64,000 bases of DNA from Novosphingobium sp. 9U. Lineage in GTDB: Bacteria; Pseudomonadota; Alphaproteobacteria; Sphingomonadales; Sphingomonadaceae. Of this stretch, positions 9,003 through 22,587 are shown piece by piece. A program made the position numbers and the translations under genes. Where the stretch lies: positions 1,845,285 to 1,909,284 of the forward strand of contig NZ_LR732469.1 in the NCBI RefSeq assembly GCF_902506425.1, read 5' to 3'. How positions within the stretch are numbered: position 1 is the first letter of the stretch; each line of letters opens with the position of its first letter. Below the pieces are notes generated by a model. That model saw nothing but the letters and a program-made list of their open reading frames with translations, had not been told where the DNA came from and made no database searches.

Positions 9003-10919
9003 CTAGCGCATGGAGACGTAGCGTCCGGGCGCATCCTCGATCACGCGATCGCCACGTCCACCGGGCACGCGCTTGCCCTTCGCCGGAACCGTGCCGGCAT
9101 CGATCGTCTCGAGCCAGCCGCGCCAGTGGTTCCACCAGCTGCCGGGCTCTTCGTGGGCATCCACGACAAATTGGTCGAGCGACTCGCGCGCGTCCGGATT
9201 GGTCCAGAACTGGTACTTGCGCTGATCCGGATGGTTGACGACGCCGGCGATGTGCCCGGACCCCGCCAGAACGAAAGTCCATGGCCCCGCCAGGAAGCGG
9301 GTGAGCTTCCACACGCTGGCGGGTGGGGCGATGTGATCCTCCCGGCCCGCCTGGATGTAGCATGGGGTGGTGATGCGTCGCAGGTCGATCGGCACGCCAC
9401 ACGCGGAGAGCGAATCGGGGACCACCAGTCGGTTGTCGCGATAGAGGTCGCGCAAGTAGTCGCGGTGCCAGCGTGCCGGCAGGTTGGTGACGTCACCGTT
9501 CCAGTGCAACAGGTCGAAGGGCACATGCTCCTCGCCCCTCAGGTAGTTCTTCTCGACGTAGCTCCAGATCAGGTCGTTGCCGCGCAACAGGTTGAAGGCG
9601 GCAGCAAGATAGCGTCCGTCCACATAGCCCTCGGGCGAAAGGTGCCCGAGCGCCTCGATCTGCTGGTCGTCGATGAAGTTCTTGAGGTCACCCGCGTCCT
9701 CGAAGTCCACCTGCGCCGTGAAGAACGTGGCGCTGGCGATCTTCTCTGCCTCCCCTTTTCGCGCGAGCACGGCAAGCGTGGCGGCGAGGGTGGTCCCGGC
9801 GACGCAGTAGCCGATGGTGTGCACCGCAGGCACGTTTAGGCGGGTGCGAACCACGTCGACCGCCTCGATCTGGGCACCGATGTAATCGTCCCAGACATGG
9901 TCGGCCATGCTGGCGTCTGCCGACTTCCAGGAGACCATGAACACGGTCACGCCCTGCTCCACGGCCCAGCGCACGAAGCTTTTACGGGCGTTGAGATCGA
10001 GGATGTAGAACCGGTTGATCCAGGGCGGGAAAATCAGCAGCGGCGTCGCCAGCACCGTCGGCGTGGTCGGCGTGTACTGGATCAGCTGGAACAGCGGCGT
10101 CTCGTGCACCACCTTGCCCGGTGTGGCGGCGATGTTCTCGCCCAGCTTGAAGGCCTCGGCCGCGGTGTGGGTCAACTGGCCGCGACGCATGTCGGTGAGC
10201 AGGTTCTCCATGCCCTTGACCAGGCTTTCGCCGCGCGTTTCCACCGCCTTCTCGAGCGCGACCGGGTTGGTCAGCGGGAAGTTGGCAGGGCTGAGGCCAT
10301 CGACCAGCGCGCGGGTGGCGAACACCAGCTGGCGTTTCCTGGCGGCGTCCAGCCCCTCGATCCCCTCGGCCATGCCGATCACCTGCTCCGATAGCATGAG
10401 GTACAGCTGGTGAACGATCGCGAAGAATGGCTGCTTGCGCCAGCTCGGGTCGGCGAAACGCGGGTCCGAGCGCGGCAGCTCGGCCGGAGCCTCCGTCTTG
10501 ACCGGTCCGAGCTCGAACTGGCCGAGCACCGCCGTGGCGAGCGCCAAGCCGTCTTCCCACAGCTTGCCCTGCACCTCTGGACTGGCGAGAGGAAGCTGAC
10601 GAAGCACCGTGCCGGCGCTCTCCATCCACCGCGTCGGATCCATGAACTGCGGCGAGGCGGCACTGGCGCGGGCGAGCTGCTCCACCTGAAAATCGGTCCA
10701 GAGCGTCTGGAGCCGGGTCGCGGCCTCGGCCCACTTGACCGCCTCTTCTGTAGGCGCCGGTTTCGCATCATTGCCGGTACCGAGCTGTGCGGGCTCACCG
10801 GAGGGCTGCGCCTGGGGCAACATCTGCCCGAACAGCGCCAACGCGCCTTGCGCCTGCGCCATCATCATCTCACCGAACAGGTTCATGCTGGCGTCGGACG
10901 GTCCTGCCTGGGTCGGCAT
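9003..10919 (-). CDS. phaC: Class I poly(3-hydroxyalkanoate) synthase PhaC
   Basis: PhaC polymerises (R)-3-hydroxyacyl-CoA into PHA at the granule surface. The 638-residue protein has an N-terminal PhaC domain and an alpha/beta-hydrolase core. The PhaC box IGYCVAG carries the catalytic Cys372. YIQAGREDHIAPP supplies the Asp, and GSGHIAGVVNHP the His. It is longer than typical class I enzymes (about 590) because of an extra N-terminal tail (MPTQAGPSDASMNLFGEMMM). AGAGGAG lies upstream. The phasin follows on the same strand, and a PLP aminotransferase is divergent. Confidence 0.96.
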   Translation of the reverse strand: MPTQAGPSDASMNLFGEMMMAQAQGALALFGQMLPQAQPSGEPAQLGTGNDAKPAPTEEAVKWAEAATRLQTLWTDFQVEQLARASAASPQFMDPTRWMESAGTVLRQLPLASPEVQGKLWEDGLALATAVLGQFELGPVKTEAPAELPRSDPRFADPSWRKQPFFAIVHQLYLMLSEQVIGMAEGIEGLDAARKRQLVFATRALVDGLSPANFPLTNPVALEKAVETRGESLVKGMENLLTDMRRGQLTHTAAEAFKLGENIAATPGKVVHETPLFQLIQYTPTTPTVLATPLLIFPPWINRFYILDLNARKSFVRWAVEQGVTVFMVSWKSADASMADHVWDDYIGAQIEAVDVVRTRLNVPAVHTIGYCVAGTTLAATLAVLARKGEAEKIASATFFTAQVDFEDAGDLKNFIDDQQIEALGHLSPEGYVDGRYLAAAFNLLRGNDLIWSYVEKNYLRGEEHVPFDLLHWNGDVTNLPARWHRDYLRDLYRDNRLVVPDSLSACGVPIDLRRITTPCYIQAGREDHIAPPASVWKLTRFLAGPWTFVLAGSGHIAGVVNHPDQRKYQFWTNPDARESLDQFVVDAHEEPGSWWNHWRGWLETIDAGTVPAKGKRVPGGRGDRVIEDAPGRYVSMR

Positions 10920-11089
10920 CGGGCGGGCATCTCCTCTAACGCCCTCTAACTGCTACTGGTCAGGCCGTCTGTCGAGTCCTGCCATCCCTTCAGCGATCCG
11001 CCATGCGATCAGGCATTTGCCGCGGGGCCGTAATCCCTTACAGCGCGAGCAGCGGCGATCCTGCCGCGCCTAAGAAAGCCTGTGAGGTC

Positions 11090-12289
<1,200 letters not shown>

Positions 12290-12733
12290 GGCACCTCAAG
12301 GCTGCGCGCCTGCTCCTCTCCCGCCGGGGAGAGACAGGGAAGCTTGCTCCGCCAGGAGCTAGCGCAGCTTGGAGAGGGCAGCGTGCTCTCGCATTCCTCT
12401 CCCACTTCGGCTAGCCCCTGCGGAGCCAAGCCTGGCTATCCTCTCCCCGCGCGGGGAGAGGATCATAGCGCCATGTTTGCTCCGTCGGCGCACCTACTGA
12501 TCATTCTTCTATCCGCCCGGTCACACAGAAGGGCACGCCCAGCACGCATGGGCTGCAGCTGCGTGGAAGCCTTCAATAAGACCACCAAAGCAACAACTTA
12601 GACGATCTTACAGTATGGTTATAAGAGTATTTACCTAGTCCTAAATGCCGCATTGCTCATGCTGCGGCTGCGAACTTCAGAGCAAGAAGTCGCGCATGAA
12701 CCTGGGTCGCGCCAATCTGGACAGGGGAAGACG
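12290..12733. other. Intergenic region with palindromic repeats
   Basis: The gap holds the repeat at 12313-12463 and then a relatively AT-rich stretch (about 12560-12640) likely to carry the promoter of the winged-helix gene. I saw no further gene. If the downstream gene starts at the ATG at 12659, its first 25 codons lie here. Confidence 0.5.
12313..12463. repeat. Intergenic palindromic repeat with hairpins at both ends
   Basis: A CCTCTCCC/GGGGAGAG hairpin near 12315-12333 and a perfect hairpin CCTCTCCCC/GGGGAGAGG at 12440-12462 bracket about 100 bp of further partly self-complementary sequence. The element lies directly after the aminotransferase stop and may also serve as its terminator. 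Shorter hairpins of the same kind occur at 17498-17518 and 41925-41946. Confidence 0.65.
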
Positions 12734-13414
12734 GTGGGCGCTTTTCGATGGATCTCCGAAGGCAGCATCCCTGCCAACTGCGACTTGCGACATCATGGCT
12801 GGCGTCTGGCAGAAGCCGACGAGACGGCGAGCGACTGCATCCTCATCGCCCATGCAGCGGAATGTGAGGGGCGCGCTGCACCCTCTCCTCAACAAGCATG
12901 GGACCATGCCCGACGCCTGACTTTGGTGAGCGGCGTCAACACCGGCGCCACCAGGGCACGCCTTCTCGCCGCCGGGTTCGGTGAAGCGGTGAGCGACCAG
13001 GTCCCTTTGGCAGAAGTGCATGCACGGGCGCGGCGCCTGCACGATCTGGCAGGTTGGCTTCCGCGCCAGCGCACGATCCGCGAGCTCAAGCTCGACCTGA
13101 TCTCGCGCGAGGCGACATACCGCGGGCGCACTCTGGGCCTCCACCCGGCCGAGTTCACCATGCTCTGGCGGATGTCCGAAACGCTCGGCCAGCCCGTCAG
13201 CAAGGATACCCTGGCGAAGGACCTGTGGGGTGCCGGCAGCATCAGCAAGAGTAACTCGATGGCCGTGCAACTATCGCGGCTGCGGGCCAAGCTTGCCTGC
13301 GCCGGGTTGGCCAATCTCATTATCACGATCGAAGGCGGTTACAGGCTCGACACCAGCATGATGGACTTGAACCCACGCCCCACATGGATGGCGCTGGGAC
13401 AGATCTGTCCCTGA
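12734..13414 (+). CDS. Orphan winged-helix (OmpR-type) DNA-binding protein with degenerate receiver-like domain
   Basis: This protein has 226 residues from the GTG chosen for its strong AGGGGAAG ribosome-binding site; an ATG at 12659 would add 25. The C-terminal 100 residues are an OmpR/PhoB winged helix (LDLISREATYRGRTLGLHPAEFTMLWRM, VSKDTLAKDLWG, SNSMAVQLSRLRAKL, IITIEGGYRL). The N-terminal half has receiver-like spacing (LTLVSGVNTGATRARLLAAGFGEAV, LAEVHARARRL) but lacks an obvious phospho-acceptor Asp, so it is probably not phosphorylated. No kinase is adjacent. It converges on mobA with 3 bp between stops. Targets are unknown. Confidence 0.75.
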   Translation: MGAFRWISEGSIPANCDLRHHGWRLAEADETASDCILIAHAAECEGRAAPSPQQAWDHARRLTLVSGVNTGATRARLLAAGFGEAVSDQVPLAEVHARARRLHDLAGWLPRQRTIRELKLDLISREATYRGRTLGLHPAEFTMLWRMSETLGQPVSKDTLAKDLWGAGSISKSNSMAVQLSRLRAKLACAGLANLIITIEGGYRLDTSMMDLNPRPTWMALGQICP

Positions 13415-13417
13415 CGC

Positions 13418-13942
13418 TCAGCGAGGGGCTCGCAGGGCCGCGAGGTCCTGGGGCGTGTTGATGTTGGCAGGAGGTCGAGCGATCTCGACCATGCGCGCGC
13501 CCACCGACTCGGCGAAGCTGTAGAGCGAGTGCGGCCCCTCACCGTGCAGGATCGCTTCGATCGCCTCCACGCAGGACGCCGGCCAGATCCCGATCACCGG
13601 CTGCGCGGCGAGGCAAGCCGGCGCCGAACCCAGCATTGTTGGCAAATCGTCGGGCAGCGCCAGCGAATCGACGCCACAGCTAAGCACTGCCTCATATCCC
13701 TCATCGACAGCGAGGTGCAGCGCCGCGGCCAGGCCTGCGAGCGGGCCCATGTCGGGGCGCGGCCAGTCGGGCAGGGTCGGCGCCGGAGCGGTCGCGCGCC
13801 CCGCCACCACCACATGCTCGCACCAGCCCGACAGGGTATCGACGGCGATCGACAGCAGGGTATGCCCCTCGATCTCGGCCAAGGCCTTGTCGCTGCCGAA
13901 GCGAGTCGATCGCCCCCCCGCCAGCACCACTCCCAGGATCAT
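13418..13942 (-). CDS. mobA: Molybdenum cofactor guanylyltransferase MobA
   Basis: MobA transfers GMP from GTP to molybdopterin. The 174-residue protein starts MILGVVLAGGRSTRFGSDKAL, the nucleotidyltransferase signature LAGGxSxRxGxDK. It continues with a metal-binding region (WPRPDMGPLAGLAAAL, VLSCGVDSLALP) and the family ending NINTPQDLAAL. It is slightly shorter than E. coli MobA (194). GGAGA precedes the ATG. A longer upstream frame (MLSLVPVVETA) is less likely. No other moco genes are nearby. Confidence 0.9.
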   Translation of the reverse strand: MILGVVLAGGRSTRFGSDKALAEIEGHTLLSIAVDTLSGWCEHVVVAGRATAPAPTLPDWPRPDMGPLAGLAAALHLAVDEGYEAVLSCGVDSLALPDDLPTMLGSAPACLAAQPVIGIWPASCVEAIEAILHGEGPHSLYSFAESVGARMVEIARPPANINTPQDLAALRAPR

Positions 13943-14018
13943 CGCAGTCTCCACAACAGGAACAAGGCTAAGCAATCAACGAGACTTAAGTTGCCGCATC
14001 GCGCAGCAGGCAGGCACG

Positions 14019-14052
14019 AAAAAAGGCGCGCTGGATGGGCCAGCGCGCCTTT
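14019..14052 (-). terminator. Strong hairpin terminator of the Ala-rich lipoprotein gene
   Basis: A perfect 13-bp stem (14022-14034 with 14040-14052) and 5-nt loop, with a run of T on the minus strand. It lies 27 bp after the lipoprotein stop. Confidence 0.88.
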
Positions 14053-14078
14053 CTCTGTCTCGAAAACGAGGAAGAAGC

Positions 14079-14378
14079 TTACTTCTTCAGCTCGGCCTCG
14101 GCGTCGGCAGCAGCGCCCGAAGCGGCAGCCGCAGCGTCGCCAGCAGCGTCGGCAGCCTTGGCGCCGGCTTCCTTGGCAGCGTCGCCAGCGTCAGCAGCAG
14201 CTTCCGAAGCGTCGGTAGCGGCGTCGCCCGCAGCGTCAGCCGCGTCGCTGGCGCCAGCCGAGAGATCTTCGGCGGCCGAGCTGGCGGTGGCGTCAGCGGC
14301 GTCCTGCGTCTTCTCCGAGCAAGCAGCCATCGTCAGCAGGCCGAGGCCGGCTGCAGCAGCGAGAACGATCTTGCGCAT
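14079..14378 (-). CDS. Ala/Asp-rich small lipoprotein, 99 aa
   Basis: The signal peptide MRKIVLAAAAGLGLLTMAAC carries a lipobox (TMAAC), so Cys20 is the predicted lipidated residue. The mature part is almost entirely Ala, Asp, Glu and Ser in an alternating pattern (DAADAAGDAATDASEAAADAGDAAKEAG) ending EAELKK. This favours a long amphipathic helix or coiled coil, reminiscent of Lpp-like or entericidin-like envelope proteins, but no family is certain. AAGGG lies upstream of the ATG and a strong terminator follows. Divergent from polA. Confidence 0.75.
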   Translation of the reverse strand: MRKIVLAAAAGLGLLTMAACSEKTQDAADATASSAAEDLSAGASDAADAAGDAATDASEAAADAGDAAKEAGAKAADAAGDAAAAASGAAADAEAELKK

Positions 14379-14636
14379 CTTGTAGTACCCTTGAATTGTT
14401 TTTCCGGACCTGCGGGAGCATGACCCGCTAAAGCTAACCGCGTGGCTAGACTTCAAGCGCGTCGATAATCGGCTTGCCGCATCTATGCAAGCGTTGGTCG
14501 CCAAGCCGAGCCACAACTCGTCGCATGCCATTCTTTGGACACAGAGTTTTGCCAGCGGCGTCCACCCGCTGGAGACGGCACTGGCCGTCCCGCAGGGTCG
14601 CTGGATCATGCTCCCCCCTGCTGCTACCAGCGCCTT

Positions 14637-17492
<2,856 letters not shown>

Positions 17493-17497
17493 CTCAT

Positions 17498-17518
17498 CCT
17501 CTCCCCGGCGGGGAGAGG
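17498..17518 (+). terminator. Hairpin after polA
   Basis: CCTCTCCC/GGGAGAGG (8 bp, 5-nt loop) begins 5 bp after the polA stop. There is no T run. It may be a terminator or a short member of the intergenic hairpin family seen elsewhere. Confidence 0.5.
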
Positions 17519-17583
17519 TTGAAGTGCACCTCGGCGGAGACGCATGCCGGAACCTGCTGCAGTGCAGCATCGTTGACTCCGGC

Positions 17584-18726
17584 ATGATCCACCTGATCGA
17601 GCGCTACATCACCGGCGTGCCCCTCTGGGCGGAGCGCACCATCGTCGCCGTGATCGCCGCGCTCGTCGGCGCGTTTGTGGCGCTGGCGGTGCACACCGTG
17701 CTCTACCGCGTCTCGGCCCGCATCGCGCGGGCGAGCAAGAGCCGCGCCGACGACATCCTGATCAACCGCCTTGCCCGCCCGACCCGCTGGTCGTTCGTAG
17801 CGCTGGGCGTCATCCTCGCCGCGCGCGAAACGCCGGCGCTCGCGGCTGCTTGGGATAAGGTGGCGGGCTTCGTCATGCCGGTGCTGATCGGCTGGATCGC
17901 ACTCGCCATCCTGCGCACCTTCGTCGAGACGATGTACTTGCGCTACGATATCTCGGTCGAGGACAACCGCAACGCCCGGCGCCGGCGAACCCGGCTCGGC
18001 ATCATCAGCCGGATCATCAGCTTCGGCATCGTGTTCCTGACGATCTCGCTGATGCTGCTGTCGATCCCTGGCGTTGCCAAGATCGGCGTCACGCTGATGG
18101 CCTCGGCCGGCCTTGCCGCGCTGGCAGTCGGCGCGGCGGCGCAGCCGGCCTTGAAGGCGCTGATCGCCGGGCTGCAGATGGCCCTCACCGAGCCGATATC
18201 CATCGACGACGTCGTGGTCATCGACGGCGAGTGGGGCCGGATCGAGGACATTCGCACGACTTACGTCGTGGTGCGCGTGTGGGACGATCGGCGCCTGGTA
18301 GTGCCGACCACGCGCTTCCTGGAGGACACCTTTCAGAACTGGACCAAGAGCACTGCGCAGCTGCTCGGTACGGTGATGATCTACCTCGATCCGGCCGCCG
18401 AGATCGGCCCAATCCGCGAGGAGTACACCCGCCAGATCACCACGCATCGCCTATGGGACAAGCGGGCGCAGATCCTGCAGGTGACCGACCATGACGCCGA
18501 CGCCATGGAAGTGCGCCTGCTGATGAGCGCCAAGGACGGGCCGACCCTGTTCGACCTTCGCTGCGAAATCCGCGAGGGCATGATCGACTGGATCCGCCGC
18601 CACCAGCCCGAGGCGCTGGTGCGCCGCCGAATGCTGCCAGTATCGCCGGTGGAGCTGGCTGCCGGGCCGTCGATGGCCGATGCGATCGCAGTGACGAAGG
18701 GCAACGGCGCCACCATGACGCATTGA
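17584..18726 (+). CDS. MscS-family mechanosensitive ion channel
   Basis: This 380-residue membrane protein has about four N-terminal transmembrane segments. The pore-lining helix (VTLMASAGLAALAVGAAAQPALKALIAGLQMALTEP) is followed by the beta domain start ISIDDVVVIDGEWGRIEDI and RLVVPTTRFLEDTFQNW, characteristic of MscS channels that release solutes during osmotic downshock. It is longer than E. coli MscS (286) through an extended N-terminus. An in-frame GTG at 17524, just after a GGGAGAGG, would add 20 residues. It ends convergent with the beta-lactamase-like gene, with a hairpin between them. Confidence 0.9.
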   Translation: MIHLIERYITGVPLWAERTIVAVIAALVGAFVALAVHTVLYRVSARIARASKSRADDILINRLARPTRWSFVALGVILAARETPALAAAWDKVAGFVMPVLIGWIALAILRTFVETMYLRYDISVEDNRNARRRRTRLGIISRIISFGIVFLTISLMLLSIPGVAKIGVTLMASAGLAALAVGAAAQPALKALIAGLQMALTEPISIDDVVVIDGEWGRIEDIRTTYVVVRVWDDRRLVVPTTRFLEDTFQNWTKSTAQLLGTVMIYLDPAAEIGPIREEYTRQITTHRLWDKRAQILQVTDHDADAMEVRLLMSAKDGPTLFDLRCEIREGMIDWIRRHQPEALVRRRMLPVSPVELAAGPSMADAIAVTKGNGATMTH

Positions 18727-18731
18727 AACTC

Positions 18732-18758
18732 GTCGTCCCGGGTCGAGCCCGGGACGAC
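18732..18758. terminator. Bidirectional hairpin between convergent genes
   Basis: A perfect 11-bp stem (GTCGTCCCGGG with CCCGGGACGAC, 18732-18742 and 18748-18758) lies exactly between the stops of the MscS and beta-lactamase-like genes. A very similar hairpin occurs at 26066-26096. Confidence 0.75.
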
Positions 18759-18759
18759 G

Positions 18760-20073
18760 CTAGCCGCCGGCCACGATCTCCAGCGCTCGACCCATCAAGG
18801 CACCGAACCGCGCTTCGTCCACTGGCGCCGCCGGGTCGTTCCAGGTTGCGGTGACGACCTTCCAGCGCGCCACCTTGTCGCGCAGCAGCACGGTCATGCT
18901 GACCACGCCCGGCTCCGAGCCACCCTTGTAACCCACATAGCCGAACCGCTCGTGCAAGGGCGCGGCCGGGCCGGGGTTCAGAGAGAGGATACGCAAGGCC
19001 TCCGCGCCTGCTGCGGTTTCGCGGTGGCGCGCGAACCAGCCCATGGTCCGTACGAGGTCCGCCGGTGTGGCGAACCACTCCAAGGCGTCGATTAGCACCG
19101 GCTGCCCATTGGCATAAAGACGGTCGATCGCCGAGCCTGGCAGACGGGCTACCTCTTTCAGCATCTGCCGCCGCCCGATCGGATCTGCGTCGAGGTAGCG
19201 ACGGCCCAGCGTGCCGCCTTGCACACCTTTGAGCTTGAACAGCTCCATGGTGGAGAGGAACGGCACATTCCAGTCGGCATAGCTGAACCCGATCGGTCCC
19301 AACATGCCCTCCACCTTGCGGCGGCCGAGTTCGTGCAGCAGCAGATCGGTGGCGCTGTTGTCGCTGACCCGGATCATCTCCTCGGCCAGCCGGCGCAGCG
19401 TAACCCTGGTGCCGGGCTGCAGCTGGTTGAAGCCGCCCGCGGGCAACTCCAGCGTGCCAAGCGTCACGGTGTCGGTCCATTTGCGCTCGCCCGCGTCGAT
19501 GGCACGGACCAGTTCGGCCAGGATCACCAGCTTGAAGGTGGAGCCGATCGCCAGCGGCCGGCCGGGCTCAAGCGCGCTTTGCGGCTCACTGCCGGGCTCG
19601 ATGTCGGACACTGCGAAGCCGGCGACGCCCGGCAACCGCGCAAAGGCACCCGCGATTTCATCCAGCGAGCGCATGGCGGCGATATCGGCTGGCTCGATGC
19701 GGTCGATCACGAAGCCGATGACCCGGGTATCGGGTGCGAGCACCACGAACGCATGCGCGCGCCCACGCTCATACGCAATCGCGAGATCGGCATGGCTGGC
19801 ATCTCGCGCGGTGATCGAATTGACAGCGGTCGCACGGCCGAGCTGCGCGCGGACCGAGGCGGCAACCTCGCGCAACCTGCCCTCGGGCACCGCCTTCAGG
19901 AACTCGGGCGCGAAGGTCTCGTCTGGGCGCCCTCCGCCGTTGAGCACCGCCAGCAGTTCTCCACTGCGCCGCGCCAGCGCCGGTGAGACGGCGGTGTCTG
20001 CCTGCGCCTGCGCGGGCGCGGCAATGGTCAGGGCAGCGATGGCGGCAAGTGCGGCCCGGGTCTTCGACGTCAT
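18760..20073 (-). CDS. Serine beta-lactamase-like hydrolase with extra N-terminal domain
   Basis: This is a 437-residue exported protein (signal peptide MTSKTRAALAAIAALTIAAPAQAQ). Residues about 30-135 form an additional domain that may be NTF2-like. They are followed by a class A beta-lactamase/transpeptidase-type domain with STFK (178-181) and SDN (237-239). The third motif reads KGG (from K383) instead of KTG/KSG, so efficient beta-lactam hydrolysis is doubtful. A related architecture, accessory domain plus degenerate class A fold, is known from clavulanate-cluster ORF12 proteins. AGGAG precedes the ATG. Substrate is unknown. Confidence 0.8.
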   Translation of the reverse strand: MTSKTRAALAAIAALTIAAPAQAQADTAVSPALARRSGELLAVLNGGGRPDETFAPEFLKAVPEGRLREVAASVRAQLGRATAVNSITARDASHADLAIAYERGRAHAFVVLAPDTRVIGFVIDRIEPADIAAMRSLDEIAGAFARLPGVAGFAVSDIEPGSEPQSALEPGRPLAIGSTFKLVILAELVRAIDAGERKWTDTVTLGTLELPAGGFNQLQPGTRVTLRRLAEEMIRVSDNSATDLLLHELGRRKVEGMLGPIGFSYADWNVPFLSTMELFKLKGVQGGTLGRRYLDADPIGRRQMLKEVARLPGSAIDRLYANGQPVLIDALEWFATPADLVRTMGWFARHRETAAGAEALRILSLNPGPAAPLHERFGYVGYKGGSEPGVVSMTVLLRDKVARWKVVTATWNDPAAPVDEARFGALMGRALEIVAGG

Positions 20074-20280
20074 GGCTGCTCCTGTGTGACGAGCGGTGGC
20101 AGCATGGGCACCATTCCGTCCGGGGAGCAAGCGTGAGGACCCGCGAGATGTCCCGGAACGGGCATCAGCGCTCCGACAGGCTCGGCACAAGCGGTGTCGT
20201 GGTTCAGCAGCGCATGTCGCGGTGCTGCGTCGAGTGCATCAGGAGCAAGGGCGGGAGCGTCACCGCTCCCGCCCGCGACG

Positions 20281-22587
20281 TCAGTGCTCGTGCTTCCGCT
20301 CGCGGCGGGGTTCGACCATGCCCGGAGCGATGAAGCCGATCGGTTCGACCGCCATGGCGCGCTTTTTCAGCTCGCCTTTCATGCGGGCGTACTCTTCCTC
20401 CATCTCGACCGTGACGGTGGCGCGGCTGTCCTGCAGCGCCTCGTCGAAGTCGGCGCGGCTCACCGAGGTTACTCCCGAGCCGTTCTTGCGGATCGCGATC
20501 AGGCCGGCGCGGCGCACCACGTCTTCCAGATCGGCGCCGGTAAAGCGCTCGGTTTCCCGGGCGATGCGGGCGAGATCGACATCGTCCGCAAGCGGCATCT
20601 TGGACGTGTGAATGCCCAGGATGTGCTCTCGCCCGGCTTCGTCCGGCGTGCCGACATAGACCAGCTCGTCGAACCGGCCCGGCCGCAGCAGCGCCGGATC
20701 GACCAGCGCCGGGCGGTTGGTGGCGCCGATGACGACGATCGACTGCATGTCCTCCATCCCGTCCATCTCGGCCAGCATCGTGTTGACCACGCGGCTGGTG
20801 ACTTGCGGCTCGCCCATGGAGTTGCCACGCGAGGGCACCAAGCTGTCGATCTCGTCGATGAAGATCACGCACGGGGCCACTTGGCGCGCACGAGAGAACA
20901 GCTTGGCGATCTGCTGCTCGCTCTCACCGTACCACTTGCTGAGCAGGTCGGACGACTTGATCGAGATGAAGTTGGCTTCCGCCTCCTTCGCCACCGCCTT
21001 GGCCAGCAAGGTCTTGCCGGTACCCGGCGGACCATAGAGCAGGAAGCCCTTGGCCGGCCGGATCCCGAGACGGTGGAAGCTCTCGGGGTTCTTCAGAGGC
21101 AGCTCGACGCCTTCGCGCAGTTTAAGCTGCGCCTCATCCAGCCCTCCGATGTCGGCCCAGCCGATGTTGGGCACTTGCACCATGACCTCACGCATCGCCG
21201 AGGGCTGCACGCGCTTCAGCGCCGCCAGGAAGTCGTCGCGACCAACCGACAAGCTTTCTAGCACTTCGGCCGGAATCGTGCGGGCCTCCAGGTCGAGCTT
21301 CGGCATGATCCGGCGCACCGCCTCGATCGCCGCTTCGCGAGCGAGTGCGGCGAGGTCGGCGCCAACGAAGCCATGCGTGGTGCGCGCGATCTCGTTCAGG
21401 TCCACACCTTGCAGCGGCATGCCACGGGTGTGGATGCCCAGGATCTCGCGCCGGCCGCTCTCGTCGGGGACGCCGATGACGATCTCGCGGTCGAACCGGC
21501 CAGGACGGCGCAGCGCCTCGTCGATGGCATCGGGCCGGTTCGTGGCCGCGATGACGACGACGTGCGCGCGCGAGTTCAACCCGTCCATCAAGGTCAGCAG
21601 CTGCGCGACCAGGCGCTTCTCCGCCTCGCCGTGGACTTGGCTGCGCTTGGGCGCGATCGAATCGATCTCATCGATGAAGATGATCGCAGGGCTGGCCTTG
21701 GCCGCCTCCTCGAACACCTCGCGCAGCGCCTTCTCGCTCTCGCCATAGCCCGAGCCCATGATCTCGGGCCCGTTGATCGAGTGGAAGGTCGCGTCGCTCT
21801 CGTTGGCGACGGCCTGCGCCAGACGGGTCTTGCCGGTTCCTGGCGGGCCGTGCAGCAACACGCCCTTGGGCGGATCGACGCCCAGGCGGGTGAAGAGCTC
21901 GGGGTAGCGCAGCGGCAGCTCGACCATCTCGCGCAGCTGGCGGATGGTGTCGGACATGCCGCCGACGTCGTCGTAGTTGATATCGCCGCGCGGGCTTTGC
22001 GCTTCCTCGTAGACCTCGCGCAGCTCCACCTCGGTGTTCTCGTCGATGTGGACGATGCCCTTGGGCACAGTCGAGACGACGTTGAGTCGGATCTGCGTCA
22101 GCGAATAGGCGGGCGCGTTGAACATGCGGCGCAGCTGCGGCGGCAGGTCGGCGACCTGCTGCTGGCCCGTGGTGGCGACCAGATCGCCCTGCATCATCGG
22201 CCGCTGGAAGAAGTTGCGCTTTAGCGCCTGAGCAGGGCCTTGCAGCCGCATCTCCTTGTGCGCAGGCGCGAACACCACGCGCTGAGCGGGGCGCGACTCT
22301 GCCTTGGCGACCTTCACGTGCTCGCCCGAGCCGACTTCGGCATTGCCGCGCTGCAGACCGTCGAGGCGGATTACCTGCAGCTCTTCATCCTCGGGATAGC
22401 CGAGCACGGCGCGGGCAACGGTGGTGGACTTGCCGGTGATCTCCAGTACGTCGCCCTCGAGCGCGCCGAGCGCCGACAGCGAAGCGCGCGAGAGGCGAGC
22501 GATTCCGTGGCCGCTCTCTTCCTGGCGGGCGGCCGCAACCTGCAGCTTGATCGTCCTGTCTTCCGTCTGGACCGCGGCTTCCGCCAT
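20281..22587 (-). CDS. CDC48/VCP-type double AAA+ ATPase
   Basis: This 768-residue protein has the archaeal VAT / eukaryotic CDC48 layout. Its N-terminal double-psi beta-barrel substrate domain covers about residues 1-190 ([22 protein letters not shown]). Two AAA+ modules follow, with Walker A motifs GPPGTGKT at G247 and G519, Walker [13 protein letters not shown] and [12 protein letters not shown], and arginine-finger segments [10 protein letters not shown] and [13 protein letters not shown]. It should act as a hexameric protein unfoldase. AAGGGA precedes the ATG. The family is uncommon in bacteria but recurs in sphingomonads. No proteasome or ubiquitin-like gene is nearby. Confidence 0.93.
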   Translation of the reverse strand: MAEAAVQTEDRTIKLQVAAARQEESGHGIARLSRASLSALGALEGDVLEITGKSTTVARAVLGYPEDEELQVIRLDGLQRGNAEVGSGEHVKVAKAESRPAQRVVFAPAHKEMRLQGPAQALKRNFFQRPMMQGDLVATTGQQQVADLPPQLRRMFNAPAYSLTQIRLNVVSTVPKGIVHIDENTEVELREVYEEAQSPRGDINYDDVGGMSDTIRQLREMVELPLRYPELFTRLGVDPPKGVLLHGPPGTGKTRLAQAVANESDATFHSINGPEIMGSGYGESEKALREVFEEAAKASPAIIFIDEIDSIAPKRSQVHGEAEKRLVAQLLTLMDGLNSRAHVVVIAATNRPDAIDEALRRPGRFDREIVIGVPDESGRREILGIHTRGMPLQGVDLNEIARTTHGFVGADLAALAREAAIEAVRRIMPKLDLEARTIPAEVLESLSVGRDDFLAALKRVQPSAMREVMVQVPNIGWADIGGLDEAQLKLREGVELPLKNPESFHRLGIRPAKGFLLYGPPGTGKTLLAKAVAKEAEANFISIKSSDLLSKWYGESEQQIAKLFSRARQVAPCVIFIDEIDSLVPSRGNSMGEPQVTSRVVNTMLAEMDGMEDMQSIVVIGATNRPALVDPALLRPGRFDELVYVGTPDEAGREHILGIHTSKMPLADDVDLARIARETERFTGADLEDVVRRAGLIAIRKNGSGVTSVSRADFDEALQDSRATVTVEMEEEYARMKGELKKRAMAVEPIGFIAPGMVEPRRERKHEH

